A DNA stretch of 64,000 nt from Streptomyces stelliscabiei (GCF_014873495.1 NZ_JADBGF010000001.1:8370001-8434000); one strand, 5' to 3'; counted from the stretch's first letter, positions 32,866 through 42,067 are shown. Translations and numbers: made by a program. Notes: generated by a model from the letters alone, not told the origin.

Positions 32866-32912
32866 CCGGCCGCCGGGGACCCGGCCGGCACCCACCTCCG
32901 TGCACCGAACGG

Positions 32913-33266
32913 CTAGCCCGTCGCCCGGCGGTCGGCGTACTCGTAGACCGAGCCGTCGGGATGGACCGCGATGAGGTTGCGGCCGACGGGGGTCGGGATC
33001 GGACCGGCCAGCACCTTGGCGCCGGAGGCGGTGAGGATCCGGCCGGCCTCGTCGACGTTCTCGACGGCGAGGGTGGCGGTGACCTTCCGCAGGATCTCCA
33101 GCTCGGACTCCGGGCCGCTCATCAGCAGGAAGCAGCCGACGGCGGCGACCTGGACGCCACCGCGTTCGAAACGCATCGCCGGTGCGCCCGAGAGTCTCTC
33201 GTAGAACGGGACCGCCGCCTCCAGGTCGTCGACGCAGATGCGGAGCGTGGTACCGAGAATCTCCAT
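32913..33266 (-). CDS. VOC-family (glyoxalase-like) protein
   Basis: A 117-aa protein beginning MEILGTTLRICVDDLEAAVP. Two beta-alpha-beta-beta-beta halves are visible: one ending LEIL, the second with AVENVDEAGRILTASGAKV and VHPDGSVYEYADR. This fold covers glyoxalases, dioxygenases and drug-binding resistance proteins, so the function stays open. It is isolated on the minus strand. The start codon has only a weak ribosome site. Confidence 0.8.
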   Translation of the reverse strand: MEILGTTLRICVDDLEAAVPFYERLSGAPAMRFERGGVQVAAVGCFLLMSGPESELEILRKVTATLAVENVDEAGRILTASGAKVLAGPIPTPVGRNLIAVHPDGSVYEYADRRATG

Positions 33267-33399
33267 GCGCACGAGCCTAGTTGGGGCCGGGCGGCGACGG
33301 TGATCGAAACGCGGATCACCGCACGCGTGTCCGCGCCGCCCGCGTGCGCGGTGCCGTGGTGCCGCGTTACGGGCGCAGGGGGCCGGGTACTCGGCCGCG

Positions 33400-33882
33400 A
33401 TGGACCGCTTGGATCATCTGGAACATCTGGACAGGCACCTGGTCGACGAGTTGGCGCAGGTGGCCCGCGAGACCATCCGTGAGGAGCTGCGGCAGCAGAC
33501 GCGTAAGCAGCGGCGCAAGGCGGCGCTGTACGCGGCGTCCGGGGCGCTCGCCCTGTACGCGGGTGCCGCCGTGGCGCTCGCCGTCGGGCTGGCGCTCTGT
33601 CTGGTCCTGCCCGACTGGGCCGCCGCGCTGATCACCGCAGTGGTGCTCGGTGTGGCCGCGTACCTGCTCAGGGGCGCGGCGCGGCCCTCGGCGGACCGTG
33701 ACGGGGCCGTCGGCGGAACGGCGCCGGGGACACCCCCGGGCGGCCGGGGACCGGCCGGGTATCCGCCGCCTCCGCCCGTCGCACCCGGTGTCGGGACCGC
33801 GACCGACGGCGTGACCGGGGCCGCGGGCGGCGCCGCGTCGACAGGGGCGGACTTCGAGGACCGGCGCCACCGGGGCCTGTGA
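33400..33882 (+). CDS. Actinobacterial Holin-X / DUF1469-like membrane protein
   Basis: A 160-aa protein. An N-terminal amphipathic helix (VDELAQVARETIREELRQ) leads to two membrane helices (about 42-65 and 68-90), then a Gly/Pro-rich tail. This is the phage-holin-family Holin-X layout of actinobacteria, which despite its name is usually a chromosomal envelope protein. A GGGTAC box at 33385-33390 lies 10 nt before the ATG, which could give a sigma-B-like, nearly leaderless transcript. Convergent with the LLM gene. Confidence 0.8.
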   Translation: MDRLDHLEHLDRHLVDELAQVARETIREELRQQTRKQRRKAALYAASGALALYAGAAVALAVGLALCLVLPDWAAALITAVVLGVAAYLLRGAARPSADRDGAVGGTAPGTPPGGRGPAGYPPPPPVAPGVGTATDGVTGAAGGAASTGADFEDRRHRGL

Positions 33883-33921
33883 GTCCCTGTGAGCCAGGGC
33901 CGCCGAAAAGGCGGTACGTGT

Positions 33922-33970
33922 ACGTGCGGCGGGGCCGGGACGGTACGACCGTCCCGGCCCCGCCGCACGT
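33922..33970. terminator. Perfect 23-bp bidirectional terminator hairpin
   Basis: ACGTGCGGCGG...GGACGGT and its exact complement flank a 3-nt ACG centre, giving a 23-bp perfect stem between convergent genes ending at 33882 and 33987. There is no T run, which is common in GC-rich actinobacteria. Confidence 0.8.
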
Positions 33971-33986
33971 GCTCGCCCGAACCCGC

Positions 33987-34943
33987 TCAGCGCGGGAGTC
34001 GCGGCAGCACCTTCGTGCGGTAGAAGTCGAAGAAGCCGCGCTGGTCCGGGCCGATCTGGCTGACGTAGACGCGGTCGAAGCCGGCGTCGGCGAACGCCCG
34101 CAGTTCGGCGACATGTTCGTCGACGTCGTCGCCGCAGACCGTGTTCTCGCCGACCATCTGCTCGGTGACCAGCGGTTCCAGCTGCTCGAAGTGGCTCGGG
34201 GTGGGCAGGATCTGGCCCATCTCGCCGGGCAGGAGCTGGCTCGACCAGAGGTGGCGGACGCGGCGGACGGCCGCGTCGCGGTCGGTCCCCCAGCACACCT
34301 TCGTCCCGCCGCTGACGAGGTTCGCGCCCCCGCCGCCCTTGCGGTACTGCGTGACCAGCTCCTCGTCGGGGCCCATGGTGATGAAGCCGTCGCCGACGCG
34401 GGCGGCGAGCGCGGTGGCCTTGGGGCCGAAGCCGGAGATGTCGATCGGGACGGGCTGGTCCGGGAGCGTGTAGAGGCGGGCGTTCTCCACGGTGAAGTGG
34501 GGGCCGCGGTGGGTGACCTCCTCGCCGGTGAACAGCCGCCGCATCACCTGGACCGACTCCTCCAGCATCTCCAGGCGGATGTCCGCCGAGGGCCAACGGG
34601 TGCCGAGGATGTGCTCGTTGAGCGCCTCGCCCGAGCCGATGCCGAGACGGAACCGGCCACCGGTCAGCACCGCGCTGGTCGCCGCGGCCTGCGCGACGAT
34701 CGCCGGGTGGATCCGCACGGTCGGGCAGGTCACCGCCGTCTCGATGGGCAGCGACACGGCCTCGGAGAGCGCCCCGATCACCGACCACACGAACGGGCTC
34801 TGGCCCTGGGCGTCGTTCCACGGGTGGAAGTGGTCCGAGATCCACAGGCAGTCGAACCCGGCCTGTTCGGCCATCCTCGCCTGCTCGATCAGCTCCGCGG
34901 GACCGAACTCCTCGGTCGCCAAGAAGTATCCGTACTCGGGCAT
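33987..34943 (-). CDS. LLM-class F420-dependent oxidoreductase
   Basis: A 318-aa protein beginning MPEYGYFLATEEFGPAELI, with GGAGG upstream of ATG 34943. The TIM-barrel segments CLWISDHFHPWNDAQGQSPF, ALNEHILGTRWPSADIRLEML and HFTVENARLYTLP match the G6PDH-like F420 family (TIGR03557 type). It probably transfers hydride between coenzyme F420 and an unknown substrate. A sigma-B-like promoter lies at 34997-35020 on the same strand. Confidence 0.88.
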   Translation of the reverse strand: MPEYGYFLATEEFGPAELIEQARMAEQAGFDCLWISDHFHPWNDAQGQSPFVWSVIGALSEAVSLPIETAVTCPTVRIHPAIVAQAAATSAVLTGGRFRLGIGSGEALNEHILGTRWPSADIRLEMLEESVQVMRRLFTGEEVTHRGPHFTVENARLYTLPDQPVPIDISGFGPKATALAARVGDGFITMGPDEELVTQYRKGGGGANLVSGGTKVCWGTDRDAAVRRVRHLWSSQLLPGEMGQILPTPSHFEQLEPLVTEQMVGENTVCGDDVDEHVAELRAFADAGFDRVYVSQIGPDQRGFFDFYRTKVLPRLPR

Positions 34944-34996
34944 GGGGGGTACCTCCGCGACATCTGCGATCGGGCTGGGGTCGGGTCGCGTTCCGG

Positions 34997-35020
34997 GTAC
35001 CCGGGGGCCGGGGCGGAAAC
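34997..35020 (-). promoter_or_regulatory. Sigma-B-like promoter before the F420 oxidoreductase
   Basis: On the minus strand GTTT is followed after 14 nt by GGGTAC, matching the Streptomyces sigma-B pattern GNNT, 14-16 nt, GGGTAC/T. It gives a leader of about 45 nt before ATG 34943. Only the consensus match supports it. Confidence 0.45.
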
Positions 35021-35156
35021 CCGTGGACGGGCGGGGCCCAGGCGGTTTGGGCACCCTGACCAGGGGGACGCGGAAGGTTCGCACGCACAGGAACCGACCC
35101 GTACGTCTTGAGGACGCTGAGGACTCCGTATGCGCGACCCCGCCGGAGGCGAACCC

Positions 35157-36536
35157 GTGAGTCGACCCCGCATCGTGATCGTCGGTGCCGGCTTCGCCGG
35201 CTACCGGACGGCCCGCACCCTCGCGCGGCTGACCCGGAACAAGGCCGACATCACTCTGCTCAACCCGACCGACTACTTCCTGTATCTGCCCCTGCTGCCC
35301 CAGGTCGCCGCCGGTGTCCTGGAGCCACGCCGGGTGACCGTCTCCCTCACCGGCACCCTGCGTCATGTGCGCCTGGTGCTCGGGGAGGCCGAGGACATCG
35401 ATCTCGACGCGCGCACCGTGCGGTACACCGACCCCGAGGGCGGGACCGGCACGCTGACCTACGACCGGCTGGTGCTCGCGGCCGGCAGCGTGAACAAGCT
35501 GCTGCCGATCCCCGGTGTCGCCGAGCACGCCCACGGTTTCCGGGGGCTGCCCGAGGCGCTGTATCACCGGGACCACGTGACCCGGCAGGTGGAGCTGGCG
35601 GCCGGCAGCGAGGACCCCGAGAGCTGTCGCGCGCGCTGCACCTTCGTGGTGGTCGGCGCCGGCTACACCGGGACCGAGGTCGCCGCCCAGGGCCAGATGT
35701 TCACCGACGCACTGGTCCGGCAACAGCCGCTGCGAGGCGGCGTACGACCGCGCTGGATGCTGCTCGACATCGCCGAACGGGTGCTGCCCGAGATGGACGA
35801 GAAGCTGTCGCGGACCGCCGACAAGGTGCTGCGGCAGCGGGGCGTCGACGTGCGGATGGGAACCTCCGTGAAGGAGGCCACGCCGGACGGAGTGCTGCTG
35901 AGCGACGGGGAGTTCGTCGACACCCGCACCCTGGTGTGGTGCGTGGGCGTACGGCCCGATCCGCTCGCCGAGTCGCTGGGGCTGCCGATGGAGCGCGGCC
36001 GGCTGCTGGTGGACCCCACGCTGCAGGTGCCCGGCAGGCCCGAGGTGTTCGCCTGCGGGGACGCGGCCGCCGTGCCCGATCTGACCAAGCCCGGCCAGTA
36101 CACCCCGATGACCGCGCAACACGCGTGGCGGCAGGGCAAGGTGGCCGCGCTCAACGTCGCCGCCTCCCTCGGCCGCGGCGAACCCAAGCCCTACCGCCAC
36201 AGCGACCTGGGCTTCGTGGTGGACCTCGGTGGAGCCAAGGCCGCCGCCAACCCCCTCGGCGTACCGCTGTCCGGCCTCGCCGCCGGCGCCGTCACCCGCG
36301 GATACCACCTCGCCGCCATGCCCGGCAACCGCGTCCGCGTCGCCGCCGACTGGCTCCTGGACGCCGTACTGCCGCGCCAGGGCGTCCAGTTGGGGCTCGT
36401 CCGGTCCTGGTCGGTCCCCCTGGACACGGCGTCACCGGAGCTGGCGAGGATGCCGGGAGGACGGTCGAGTACGGACGCCGACCGGGCCTCCGCAAAACCG
36501 CCCGAGCCCGCAGAACGTTCGGAAGGAGCGTCATGA
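35157..36536 (+). CDS. NDH-2-like FAD-dependent NADH dehydrogenase
   Basis: A 459-aa protein. FAD site: IVIVGAGFAGYRTA; NADH site: VVVGAGYTGTEVAA (near residue 165); FAD-binding C-terminal motif VFACGDAAAVPD (near 297). These identify the type II NADH:quinone oxidoreductase family. The protein sits at the membrane through its C-terminal helix. GTG 35157 is chosen because GGAGG lies 7 nt before it; an ATG at 35130 lacks a site. The stop overlaps the transketolase start (ATGA). Part of an oxidative or redox block. Confidence 0.88.
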   Translation: MSRPRIVIVGAGFAGYRTARTLARLTRNKADITLLNPTDYFLYLPLLPQVAAGVLEPRRVTVSLTGTLRHVRLVLGEAEDIDLDARTVRYTDPEGGTGTLTYDRLVLAAGSVNKLLPIPGVAEHAHGFRGLPEALYHRDHVTRQVELAAGSEDPESCRARCTFVVVGAGYTGTEVAAQGQMFTDALVRQQPLRGGVRPRWMLLDIAERVLPEMDEKLSRTADKVLRQRGVDVRMGTSVKEATPDGVLLSDGEFVDTRTLVWCVGVRPDPLAESLGLPMERGRLLVDPTLQVPGRPEVFACGDAAAVPDLTKPGQYTPMTAQHAWRQGKVAALNVAASLGRGEPKPYRHSDLGFVVDLGGAKAAANPLGVPLSGLAAGAVTRGYHLAAMPGNRVRVAADWLLDAVLPRQGVQLGLVRSWSVPLDTASPELARMPGGRSSTDADRASAKPPEPAERSEGAS

Positions 36537-38380
36537 ACAGCCGTCGACTCAGCGAGCTGGCACAGCAGTTGAGGGTGGACAGCGTACGCGCGTCCGGCGC
36601 CGCGGGCTCCGGGCACCCGACCTCGTCCATGTCGGCCGCCGAACTGATGGCGGTGCTGCTCGCCAAGCATCTGCGCTACGACTTCGAACGCCCCCAGCAC
36701 CCCGGCAACGACCGTTTCGTGCTCTCCAAGGGGCACGCCTCGCCCCTGCTGTACTCCGCGTACAAGGCGGCCGGCGCGATCAGCGAGACCGAGCTGATGA
36801 CCTTCCGCAAGCTGGGCAGCCGGCTCGAAGGGCATCCCACGCCCCGGCGGCTGCCGTGGGTGGAGACGGCCACCGGCTCGCTCGGCCAGGGCCTGCCCGT
36901 CGGCGTCGGCATCGCGCTGGCCGGGAAGCGGCTGGACCGTACCGGCTACCGGGTGTGGGTGCTGTGCGGCGACAGCGAACTCGCCGAGGGCTCGGTGTGG
37001 GAGGCCGCCGAGCACGCCTCGTACGAGCATCTGGACAATCTGACGGCGATCGTGGACGTCAACCGGCTCGGACAGCGCGGACCCACCCGGCACGGACACG
37101 ACCTGGACGCCTACGCCCGCCGCTTCGCCGCCTTCGGCTGGCACACCGTCGAGATCGACGGACACGACGTGGACGCCGTCGACCGGGCGTACGCCGAGGC
37201 CGAATCGACCAAGGGGCAGCCCACGGTGATCCTCGCCCGCACCCTCAAGGGCAAGGGCGTCGAGGCCGTCCAGGACCGCGAGGGCCTGCACGGCAAGCCC
37301 CTCAAGGACGCCGACGGCGCGATCGCGGAACTCGGCGGCGTACGCGACCTGCGCGTCGAGGTCCGGCAGCCGCCCGCCGCCCGGATGCTGCACGCCGTAC
37401 GGACCGGGCATCTGGAGCTGCCGCGCTTCGAGATCGGCGACGAGGTCGCCACCCGGGACGCCTTCGGACAGGCGCTCGCCGCGCTCGGTGACGCGCGCGG
37501 CGACATCGTCGCCCTGGACGGTGAGGTCGGCGACTCCACGCGCGCCGAGTTCTTCGCCAAGGAACATCCCGAGCGGTTCTTCGAGTGCTACATCGCCGAA
37601 CAGCAGCTGGTGGCCGCGGCGGTCGGGCTCGCGGCGCGCGGCTGGGTGCCGTACGTCTCCACGTTCGCGGCGTTCCTCAGCCGGGCCCACGACTTCGTCC
37701 GCATGGCGGCGGTCAGCGGGTCCGGGCTCAACCTCGTCGGCTCCCACGCCGGGTCCGCCATCGGCCAGGACGGGCCCTCACAGATGGGTCTGGAGGACCT
37801 GGCGATGATGCGGGCCGTGCACGACTCGACGGTGCTGTACCCGTGCGACGCCAACCAGACCGCCAAGCTCGTCTCCACGATGGCCGGTCTCGAAGGCATC
37901 CGTTATCTGCGTACGTCCCGGGGCGCCCTGCCCGTCCTCTACAGCCCCACCGAGGAGTTCCCTGTCGGCGGCAGCAAGGTGCTGCGCGCCTCGGACACCG
38001 ACCGGCTGACGGTCGTCGCCGCCGGGGTCACCGTCCACGAGGCCCTCAAGGCCGCCGAGGCGCTGGACGCCGAGGGCATCCAGGTCCGGGTGATCGACCT
38101 CTACTCGGTCAAGCCCGTGGACCGCCGCACCCTGCGCGAGGCCGCCGAACGCACCGGCTGCATCCTCACCGTCGAGGACCACCACGAGGAGGGCGGCCTC
38201 GGGGACGCGGTCCTCGACGCCTTCCTCGACGGCCGCCCGGTGCCCCGCCTGGTGCGCCTCGCCGTCCGTACGATGCCGGGCTCGGCCTCCCCCGAGGAGC
38301 AGCTGCGCGAGGCGGGCGTCGACGCGGAGGCGATCGCGGTGGCCGGGCGGCTGCTGGTGGAGCACGCGATCGCGCCCTGA
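36533..38380 (+). CDS. Transketolase-family thiamine-diphosphate enzyme
   Basis: A 615-aa single-chain protein. The TPP half has SGHPTSSMSAAELM near the start, LSKGHASPLL, TATGSLGQGLPVGVG and CGDSELAEGSVWEA, with a diphosphate-binding GDSE...N motif. The pyrimidine-binding half has DGEVGDSTRAEFF and FECYIAEQQL, then a C-terminal transketolase domain. It is shorter than classic transketolase by some 70 residues. Coupled to the NDH-2-like gene. A pentose-pathway or specialised ketose-transfer role is likely; the housekeeping tkt is probably elsewhere. Confidence 0.88.
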   Translation: MNSRRLSELAQQLRVDSVRASGAAGSGHPTSSMSAAELMAVLLAKHLRYDFERPQHPGNDRFVLSKGHASPLLYSAYKAAGAISETELMTFRKLGSRLEGHPTPRRLPWVETATGSLGQGLPVGVGIALAGKRLDRTGYRVWVLCGDSELAEGSVWEAAEHASYEHLDNLTAIVDVNRLGQRGPTRHGHDLDAYARRFAAFGWHTVEIDGHDVDAVDRAYAEAESTKGQPTVILARTLKGKGVEAVQDREGLHGKPLKDADGAIAELGGVRDLRVEVRQPPAARMLHAVRTGHLELPRFEIGDEVATRDAFGQALAALGDARGDIVALDGEVGDSTRAEFFAKEHPERFFECYIAEQQLVAAAVGLAARGWVPYVSTFAAFLSRAHDFVRMAAVSGSGLNLVGSHAGSAIGQDGPSQMGLEDLAMMRAVHDSTVLYPCDANQTAKLVSTMAGLEGIRYLRTSRGALPVLYSPTEEFPVGGSKVLRASDTDRLTVVAAGVTVHEALKAAEALDAEGIQVRVIDLYSVKPVDRRTLREAAERTGCILTVEDHHEEGGLGDAVLDAFLDGRPVPRLVRLAVRTMPGSASPEEQLREAGVDAEAIAVAGRLLVEHAIAP

Positions 38381-38407
38381 ACCCGTGTCCACAGAAGGGA
38401 GTCGGTG

Positions 38408-39334
38408 ATGGGGGACACGCACCCGATGCGGGTCGGCCGCCGGACCGTCGAGATCCACCGGCCGGACAAAGTGCTGTTCCCCGCCGACGCGGACGGCGGC
38501 GGCAAGGAGTACACCAAGGGCGATCTCGTCGCCTACCACCGGGCCGTCGCCCCCTTCATGCTGCCCCATCTGCGCGGGCGCCCGCTGATGCTGGAACGGC
38601 ACCCCGACGGCGTCGACGGGCCCATGTTCATGCAGAAGAACACCCCCGAGCACTACCCGGACTGGATCGAGCGCGTCGAGGTGCCCAAGGAGGGCGGCAC
38701 GGTCGTCCACCCCGTGTGCGAGGACGCGGCCACCCTCGTCTACCTCGCCGACCAGGCCTGTCTCACCCTGCACCGCTGGCTCTCCCGGACCGGCGGCATC
38801 GACCGGCCCGACCGGCTGGTCTTCGACCTCGACCCGGCGGTGGACGACTTCGCCGAGGTCCGGGACGCGGCCGGACGGGTACGTGAGTTGCTGGACGAGC
38901 TGGGACTGCCGTCCGTGCCGATGACCACCGGCTCCAAGGGCCTGCACGTCGTCGTACCGGTGAACGGGCACGACGACTTCGACGAGGTCCGCGCCTTCGC
39001 CGCGGAGGTCGCCGGAGAACTGGTCCGCGCCCACCCCGAGCGGCTCACCACCGAGGCCCGCAAGAAGGACCGCGGCGACCGGCTCTACCTCGACATCCAG
39101 CGCAACGCCTACGCCCAGACCGCCGTCGCCCCCTACTCCGTCCGCGCCCGGCCCGGCGCGCCCGTGGCCACCCCCCTGACCTGGGAACAGCTCGACGACC
39201 CCGCGGTCGACGCCCGCCGCTGGACCCTCGCGGACGCCGTCGAGCAGGCCCGCACCAACCCCTGGGCGGGGGCGATGAGCAGGGGCCGGGCGCTGGGGCC
39301 GGCCCGGCGGCGGCTCGCGGCGCGGCGCCGCTGA
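38408..39334 (+). CDS. ligD: LigD-type polymerase domain (NHEJ primase-polymerase)
   Basis: A 308-aa stand-alone polymerase of the archaeo-eukaryotic primase type. RLVFDLDPAVDDF near residue 136 carries the metal-binding DxD pair, GSKGLHVVVPV near 176-187 the His motif, and DRGDRLYLDIQRNA near 220-233 the third Asp. In actinobacteria this domain adds nucleotides at broken DNA ends with Ku and a ligase. No ligase, nuclease or Ku is adjacent. ATG 38408 follows GGGAG. It lies between the transketolase and the gas vesicle genes. Confidence 0.85.
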   Translation: MGDTHPMRVGRRTVEIHRPDKVLFPADADGGGKEYTKGDLVAYHRAVAPFMLPHLRGRPLMLERHPDGVDGPMFMQKNTPEHYPDWIERVEVPKEGGTVVHPVCEDAATLVYLADQACLTLHRWLSRTGGIDRPDRLVFDLDPAVDDFAEVRDAAGRVRELLDELGLPSVPMTTGSKGLHVVVPVNGHDDFDEVRAFAAEVAGELVRAHPERLTTEARKKDRGDRLYLDIQRNAYAQTAVAPYSVRARPGAPVATPLTWEQLDDPAVDARRWTLADAVEQARTNPWAGAMSRGRALGPARRRLAARRR

Positions 39335-39415
39335 GACCGGCGGCGAGGGCGCGCGCGCGCCACCCGGGAAATGTTTGGCCAACGGACGCGGGGCCACTCG
39401 GTGTTCGAGGTGGCC

Positions 39416-39799
39416 ATGTCGAACACATCCAACACATCCAACACATCGAAGACACAGAGTTCACGGAAGTCCCGAGAACCGGACGAACCGGACGAGGTGC
39501 AGGAGTCGGAGGAGGCGCAGGAGCCGGCGGACGACCGGCCCAGCCCCATGCAGGTGCTGCGTCATGCGCGGACCCAGCTCGCGGAGCTGACCGGCATGGC
39601 GCCCGAGTCCGTGTCCTCGTTCGAGCAGACCGAGGGCGGCTGGACGCTGGAGGTCGAGGTCCTGGAGATCGCCAGGGTCCCCGACACGATGAGCCTGCTC
39701 GCGAGCTATCGCGTGGAGCTGGACCCCCGGGGCGAGCTCACCGGCTACCGGCGCGTCCGCCGCTACGAACGCGGCAGGGCCGACCCGCATCGCCGGTAG
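39416..39799 (+). CDS. gvpO: Gas vesicle protein GvpO
   Basis: A 127-aa protein. The N-terminal third is a low-complexity run of Asn, Ser, Thr and acidic residues; the conserved part (residues about 52-125: LAELTGMAPESVSSFEQTEGGWTLEVEVLEI) is the GvpO domain. It opens a ten-gene cluster in the order known for Streptomyces (O, A, F, G, Y, Z, J, L, S, K). In haloarchaea GvpO is needed for vesicle production and has a regulatory effect. ATG 39416 follows GAGGTGG. Confidence 0.88.
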   Translation: MSNTSNTSNTSKTQSSRKSREPDEPDEVQESEEAQEPADDRPSPMQVLRHARTQLAELTGMAPESVSSFEQTEGGWTLEVEVLEIARVPDTMSLLASYRVELDPRGELTGYRRVRRYERGRADPHRR

Positions 39800-39904
39800 G
39801 CCCTCGTCGCGCCCGGGCAGTCCGCGCCCGGGACCCACCGTCCGTGGACGAGATCCACACAGACATTCACAGACACGTTCCACATTCGAGGAGGATCGGC
39901 CGGC

Positions 39905-40330
39905 ATGACCGTAGTACCGGCACAGCAGTCCGGCGGCGGAGGCGGCAGCAGCGGCCTGTACGACGTCCTGGAACTCATTCTCGACAGGGGGCTCGTCATC
40001 GACGCCTTCATACGAGTCTCCCTGGTGGGCATCGAGATCCTGAAGATCGACGTCCGGGTCGTCGTCGCCAGCGTCGACACCTATCTGCGCTTCGCAGAGG
40101 CGTGCAACCGGCTCGACCTGGAGGCCGGGCCGCGCAAGAACCCCGGCCTGCCGGATCTCGTCGGTGAGATGACCGAGTCCGGCGCGCGCGGCAAGTCCAA
40201 GGGGGCGCTGTCCGGCGCCGCCGAGACGATCTCCGACGCGTTCAAGCAGTCCCGCGAGGAGAGCCAGTCCGAGTCGCGCCCGCGGGCCCGCAGGACCACG
40301 AGCTCGCGCAAGAAGGAGGAACAGGAGTGA
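39905..40330 (+). CDS. gvpA: Gas vesicle structural protein GvpA
   Basis: A 141-aa protein. Residues about 19-65 (LYDVLELILDRGLVIDAF, then IEILKIDVRVVVASVDTYL) are the conserved GvpA shell core that forms the gas-permeable rib. The 60-residue hydrophilic tail with a basic end (RPRARRTTSSRKK) is an extension beyond classical GvpA of about 70 residues. Its RBS is GAGGAGG with the ATG at 39905. It overlaps gvpF by GTGA. Confidence 0.92.
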   Translation: MTVVPAQQSGGGGGSSGLYDVLELILDRGLVIDAFIRVSLVGIEILKIDVRVVVASVDTYLRFAEACNRLDLEAGPRKNPGLPDLVGEMTESGARGKSKGALSGAAETISDAFKQSREESQSESRPRARRTTSSRKKEEQE

Positions 40331-41076
40331 GCACGTACGTCTACGGCATCACCGCCGGCTCACATCCCGCCCTCCCCGAGGGCATGGGCGGCGTGGGCGA
40401 CCCCGCGCGCCCGGTGCGCATCCTCAAGGAGGGCGAGCTGGCGGCGATCGTCAGCGAGGCCCCCGAGGGGCTGCGCCCCAAGCGCAAGGACCTGCTCGCC
40501 CACCAGAACGTCCTGAGCGAGGCGGGCGCGGGCGGTTCCCTGCTGCCCATGCGCTTCGGGAGCGTCGCGCCGGACGACGCGTCCGTCACCGCGGTGCTCG
40601 CCGAACGTGCGAAGCACTACCTGGAGCGGCTCGGCGCCCTCGACGGCAAGGTCGAGTACAACGTGAAGGCCAGCCACGACGAAGAGGCCGTGCTGCACCG
40701 CGTGATGGGGGAGAACCCCGAGCTGCGCGCCATGACCGAGGCCAACCGGCAGGCGGGCGGCGGCACCTACGAGGACCGGCTGCGGCTCGGCGAGATGGTC
40801 GTCGCCGCGGTGCAGGCCCGTGAGGCGGAGGACGCGGCGGAGCTGCGGCGGACGCTGGAGCCGGCCGCGGCGGACGTCAGCGCGGGCCCCGACTCCACCG
40901 GCTGGCTGGCCAATCTGTCGTTCCTCGTGGACCGGGAGTCGTCCGCGGCGTTCGTCGACGCCGTGGAGGAGGTCCGCAAGAGCCATCCGCATCTGGAGGT
41001 GCGGGTGAACGGGCCGCTGCCGCCGTACAGCTTCGTCGAACCGGGGCCCGCGCAACCCGCGGAGACCACGCACTGA
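40327..41076 (+). CDS. gvpF: Gas vesicle protein GvpF/GvpL family
   Basis: A 249-aa protein starting at GTG 40327. It contains the GvpF/L signature: TYVYGITAG at the start, LAAIVSEAPEGLRP, LLPMRFGSVAPDDASV and a C-terminal GWLANLSFLVDR region. These proteins associate with the vesicle interior or its assembly complex and assist shell nucleation. A second member, gvpL, occurs at 43618. Cotranslated with gvpA. Confidence 0.92.
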   Translation: MSTYVYGITAGSHPALPEGMGGVGDPARPVRILKEGELAAIVSEAPEGLRPKRKDLLAHQNVLSEAGAGGSLLPMRFGSVAPDDASVTAVLAERAKHYLERLGALDGKVEYNVKASHDEEAVLHRVMGENPELRAMTEANRQAGGGTYEDRLRLGEMVVAAVQAREAEDAAELRRTLEPAAADVSAGPDSTGWLANLSFLVDRESSAAFVDAVEEVRKSHPHLEVRVNGPLPPYSFVEPGPAQPAETTH

Positions 41077-41144
41077 CAGCGCGTTCCGCATACGTCCACG
41101 GCGCGCCGCAAGGCACGGCGTTCCCAGGCCGAGGAGGCGAGTAC

Positions 41145-41408
41145 ATGGGACTGATCACCGAGGTGCTGCTGCTGCCGTTCGCACCGGTACGCGGCAGCCT
41201 CTGGACGGTGCGACAGGTGCTCACCGAGGCCGAGCGCCAGTATTACGACCCGGCGGCCGTCCGAGCCGATCTCGCCCGCCTCGAGCAGCGGCTGGAGGCG
41301 GGCGAGATCGACGAGGAGGAGTTCGACCGTCTGGAGGACGAACTGCTGGACCGGCTGGAGATCAGCACCCAGAGAAGCACAGGAACCGGCAACGGGACGA
41401 CACAATGA
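41145..41408 (+). CDS. gvpG: Gas vesicle protein GvpG
   Basis: An 87-aa protein with the GvpG features: N-terminal GLITEVLLLPFAPVRGSLW, then a long acidic helix (LARLEQRLEAGEIDEEEFDR). A chaperone-like assembly role is known for the family. A 68-nt gap separates it from gvpF, with AGGCGAG before the ATG; its end overlaps gvpY by ATGA. Confidence 0.9.
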   Translation: MGLITEVLLLPFAPVRGSLWTVRQVLTEAERQYYDPAAVRADLARLEQRLEAGEIDEEEFDRLEDELLDRLEISTQRSTGTGNGTTQ

Positions 41409-42067
41409 ATCGAATCGGGCTTGGCCTCGCCGTAGGGGCCGGATACGTCCTCGGACGTACGAAGAAGATGAAACTCGCGTTCGCGGTCGGCACCATGGTG
41501 GCCGGCAAGCGGATGCAGCTGAGCCCGCGGGCGCTCGCGGACCTGGTCTCGCAGCAACTGCAGAACAACCCGCAGTTCAAGGAGATAGGCGACCAGCTCC
41601 GCGGGGACCTGCGCGGTGTCGGCAAGGCGGCCACCGGGGCGCTGGTCGAGCGGCAGATCGAGGGGCTCGCCAGCCGGCTGCACGGACGCACCTCGCAGGT
41701 GCGCGACCAGCTCGCGGGCGTGGCGCCGGATCTGCCGGGACGCGGCGGGAAGGACGACGACGCGTACGAGGAGGACGAGGACGAGTTCTCCGACGACGAG
41801 CGCGCCGACGCGCGTGACGAGGACGCGGAGGAACCGCAGGACGAGCCCTCGCGGAGGCGCCCGGCGAAGAAGACCTCGCCCCGGGCTGAGGGCAAGCCGG
41901 CCGCGAAGAAGGCGGCCCCCGCGAAGAAGACCGCCGCTCCCGCGCGCAAGACCGCGAGCAAGAGGGCGGCGGCGAAGAAGTCCGCCCCCGGCAAGGCCCC
42001 GGCCAAGAAGACCGCGCGCAGGGCCACCGGGTCGCGGGCGACGAAGGGAGGCGGCGACGATGACTGA
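41405..42067 (+). CDS. gvpY: GvpY, basic-tailed gas vesicle cluster protein
   Basis: A 220-aa protein. An N-terminal conserved part (residues 1-110; RIGLGLAVGAGYVLGRTKKM with glycine-rich helix) is followed by an acidic stretch (115-150) and then a strongly basic low-complexity tail with repeated PAKK and AAKK words (155-210), similar to histone-H1-type tails. GvpY is named for Streptomyces clusters with this order and has no proven function. It overlaps gvpZ by 8 nt. The tail could bind nucleic acid or an acidic partner. Confidence 0.8.
   Translation: MNRIGLGLAVGAGYVLGRTKKMKLAFAVGTMVAGKRMQLSPRALADLVSQQLQNNPQFKEIGDQLRGDLRGVGKAATGALVERQIEGLASRLHGRTSQVRDQLAGVAPDLPGRGGKDDDAYEEDEDEFSDDERADARDEDAEEPQDEPSRRRPAKKTSPRAEGKPAAKKAAPAKKTAAPARKTASKRAAAKKSAPGKAPAKKTARRATGSRATKGGGDDD

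Noticed and set aside
33400..33882. Holin-X protein taken as a lysis gene of a prophage
   Set aside because: It is far from the element, in core chromosome, and this family is a general actinobacterial envelope protein despite its name.
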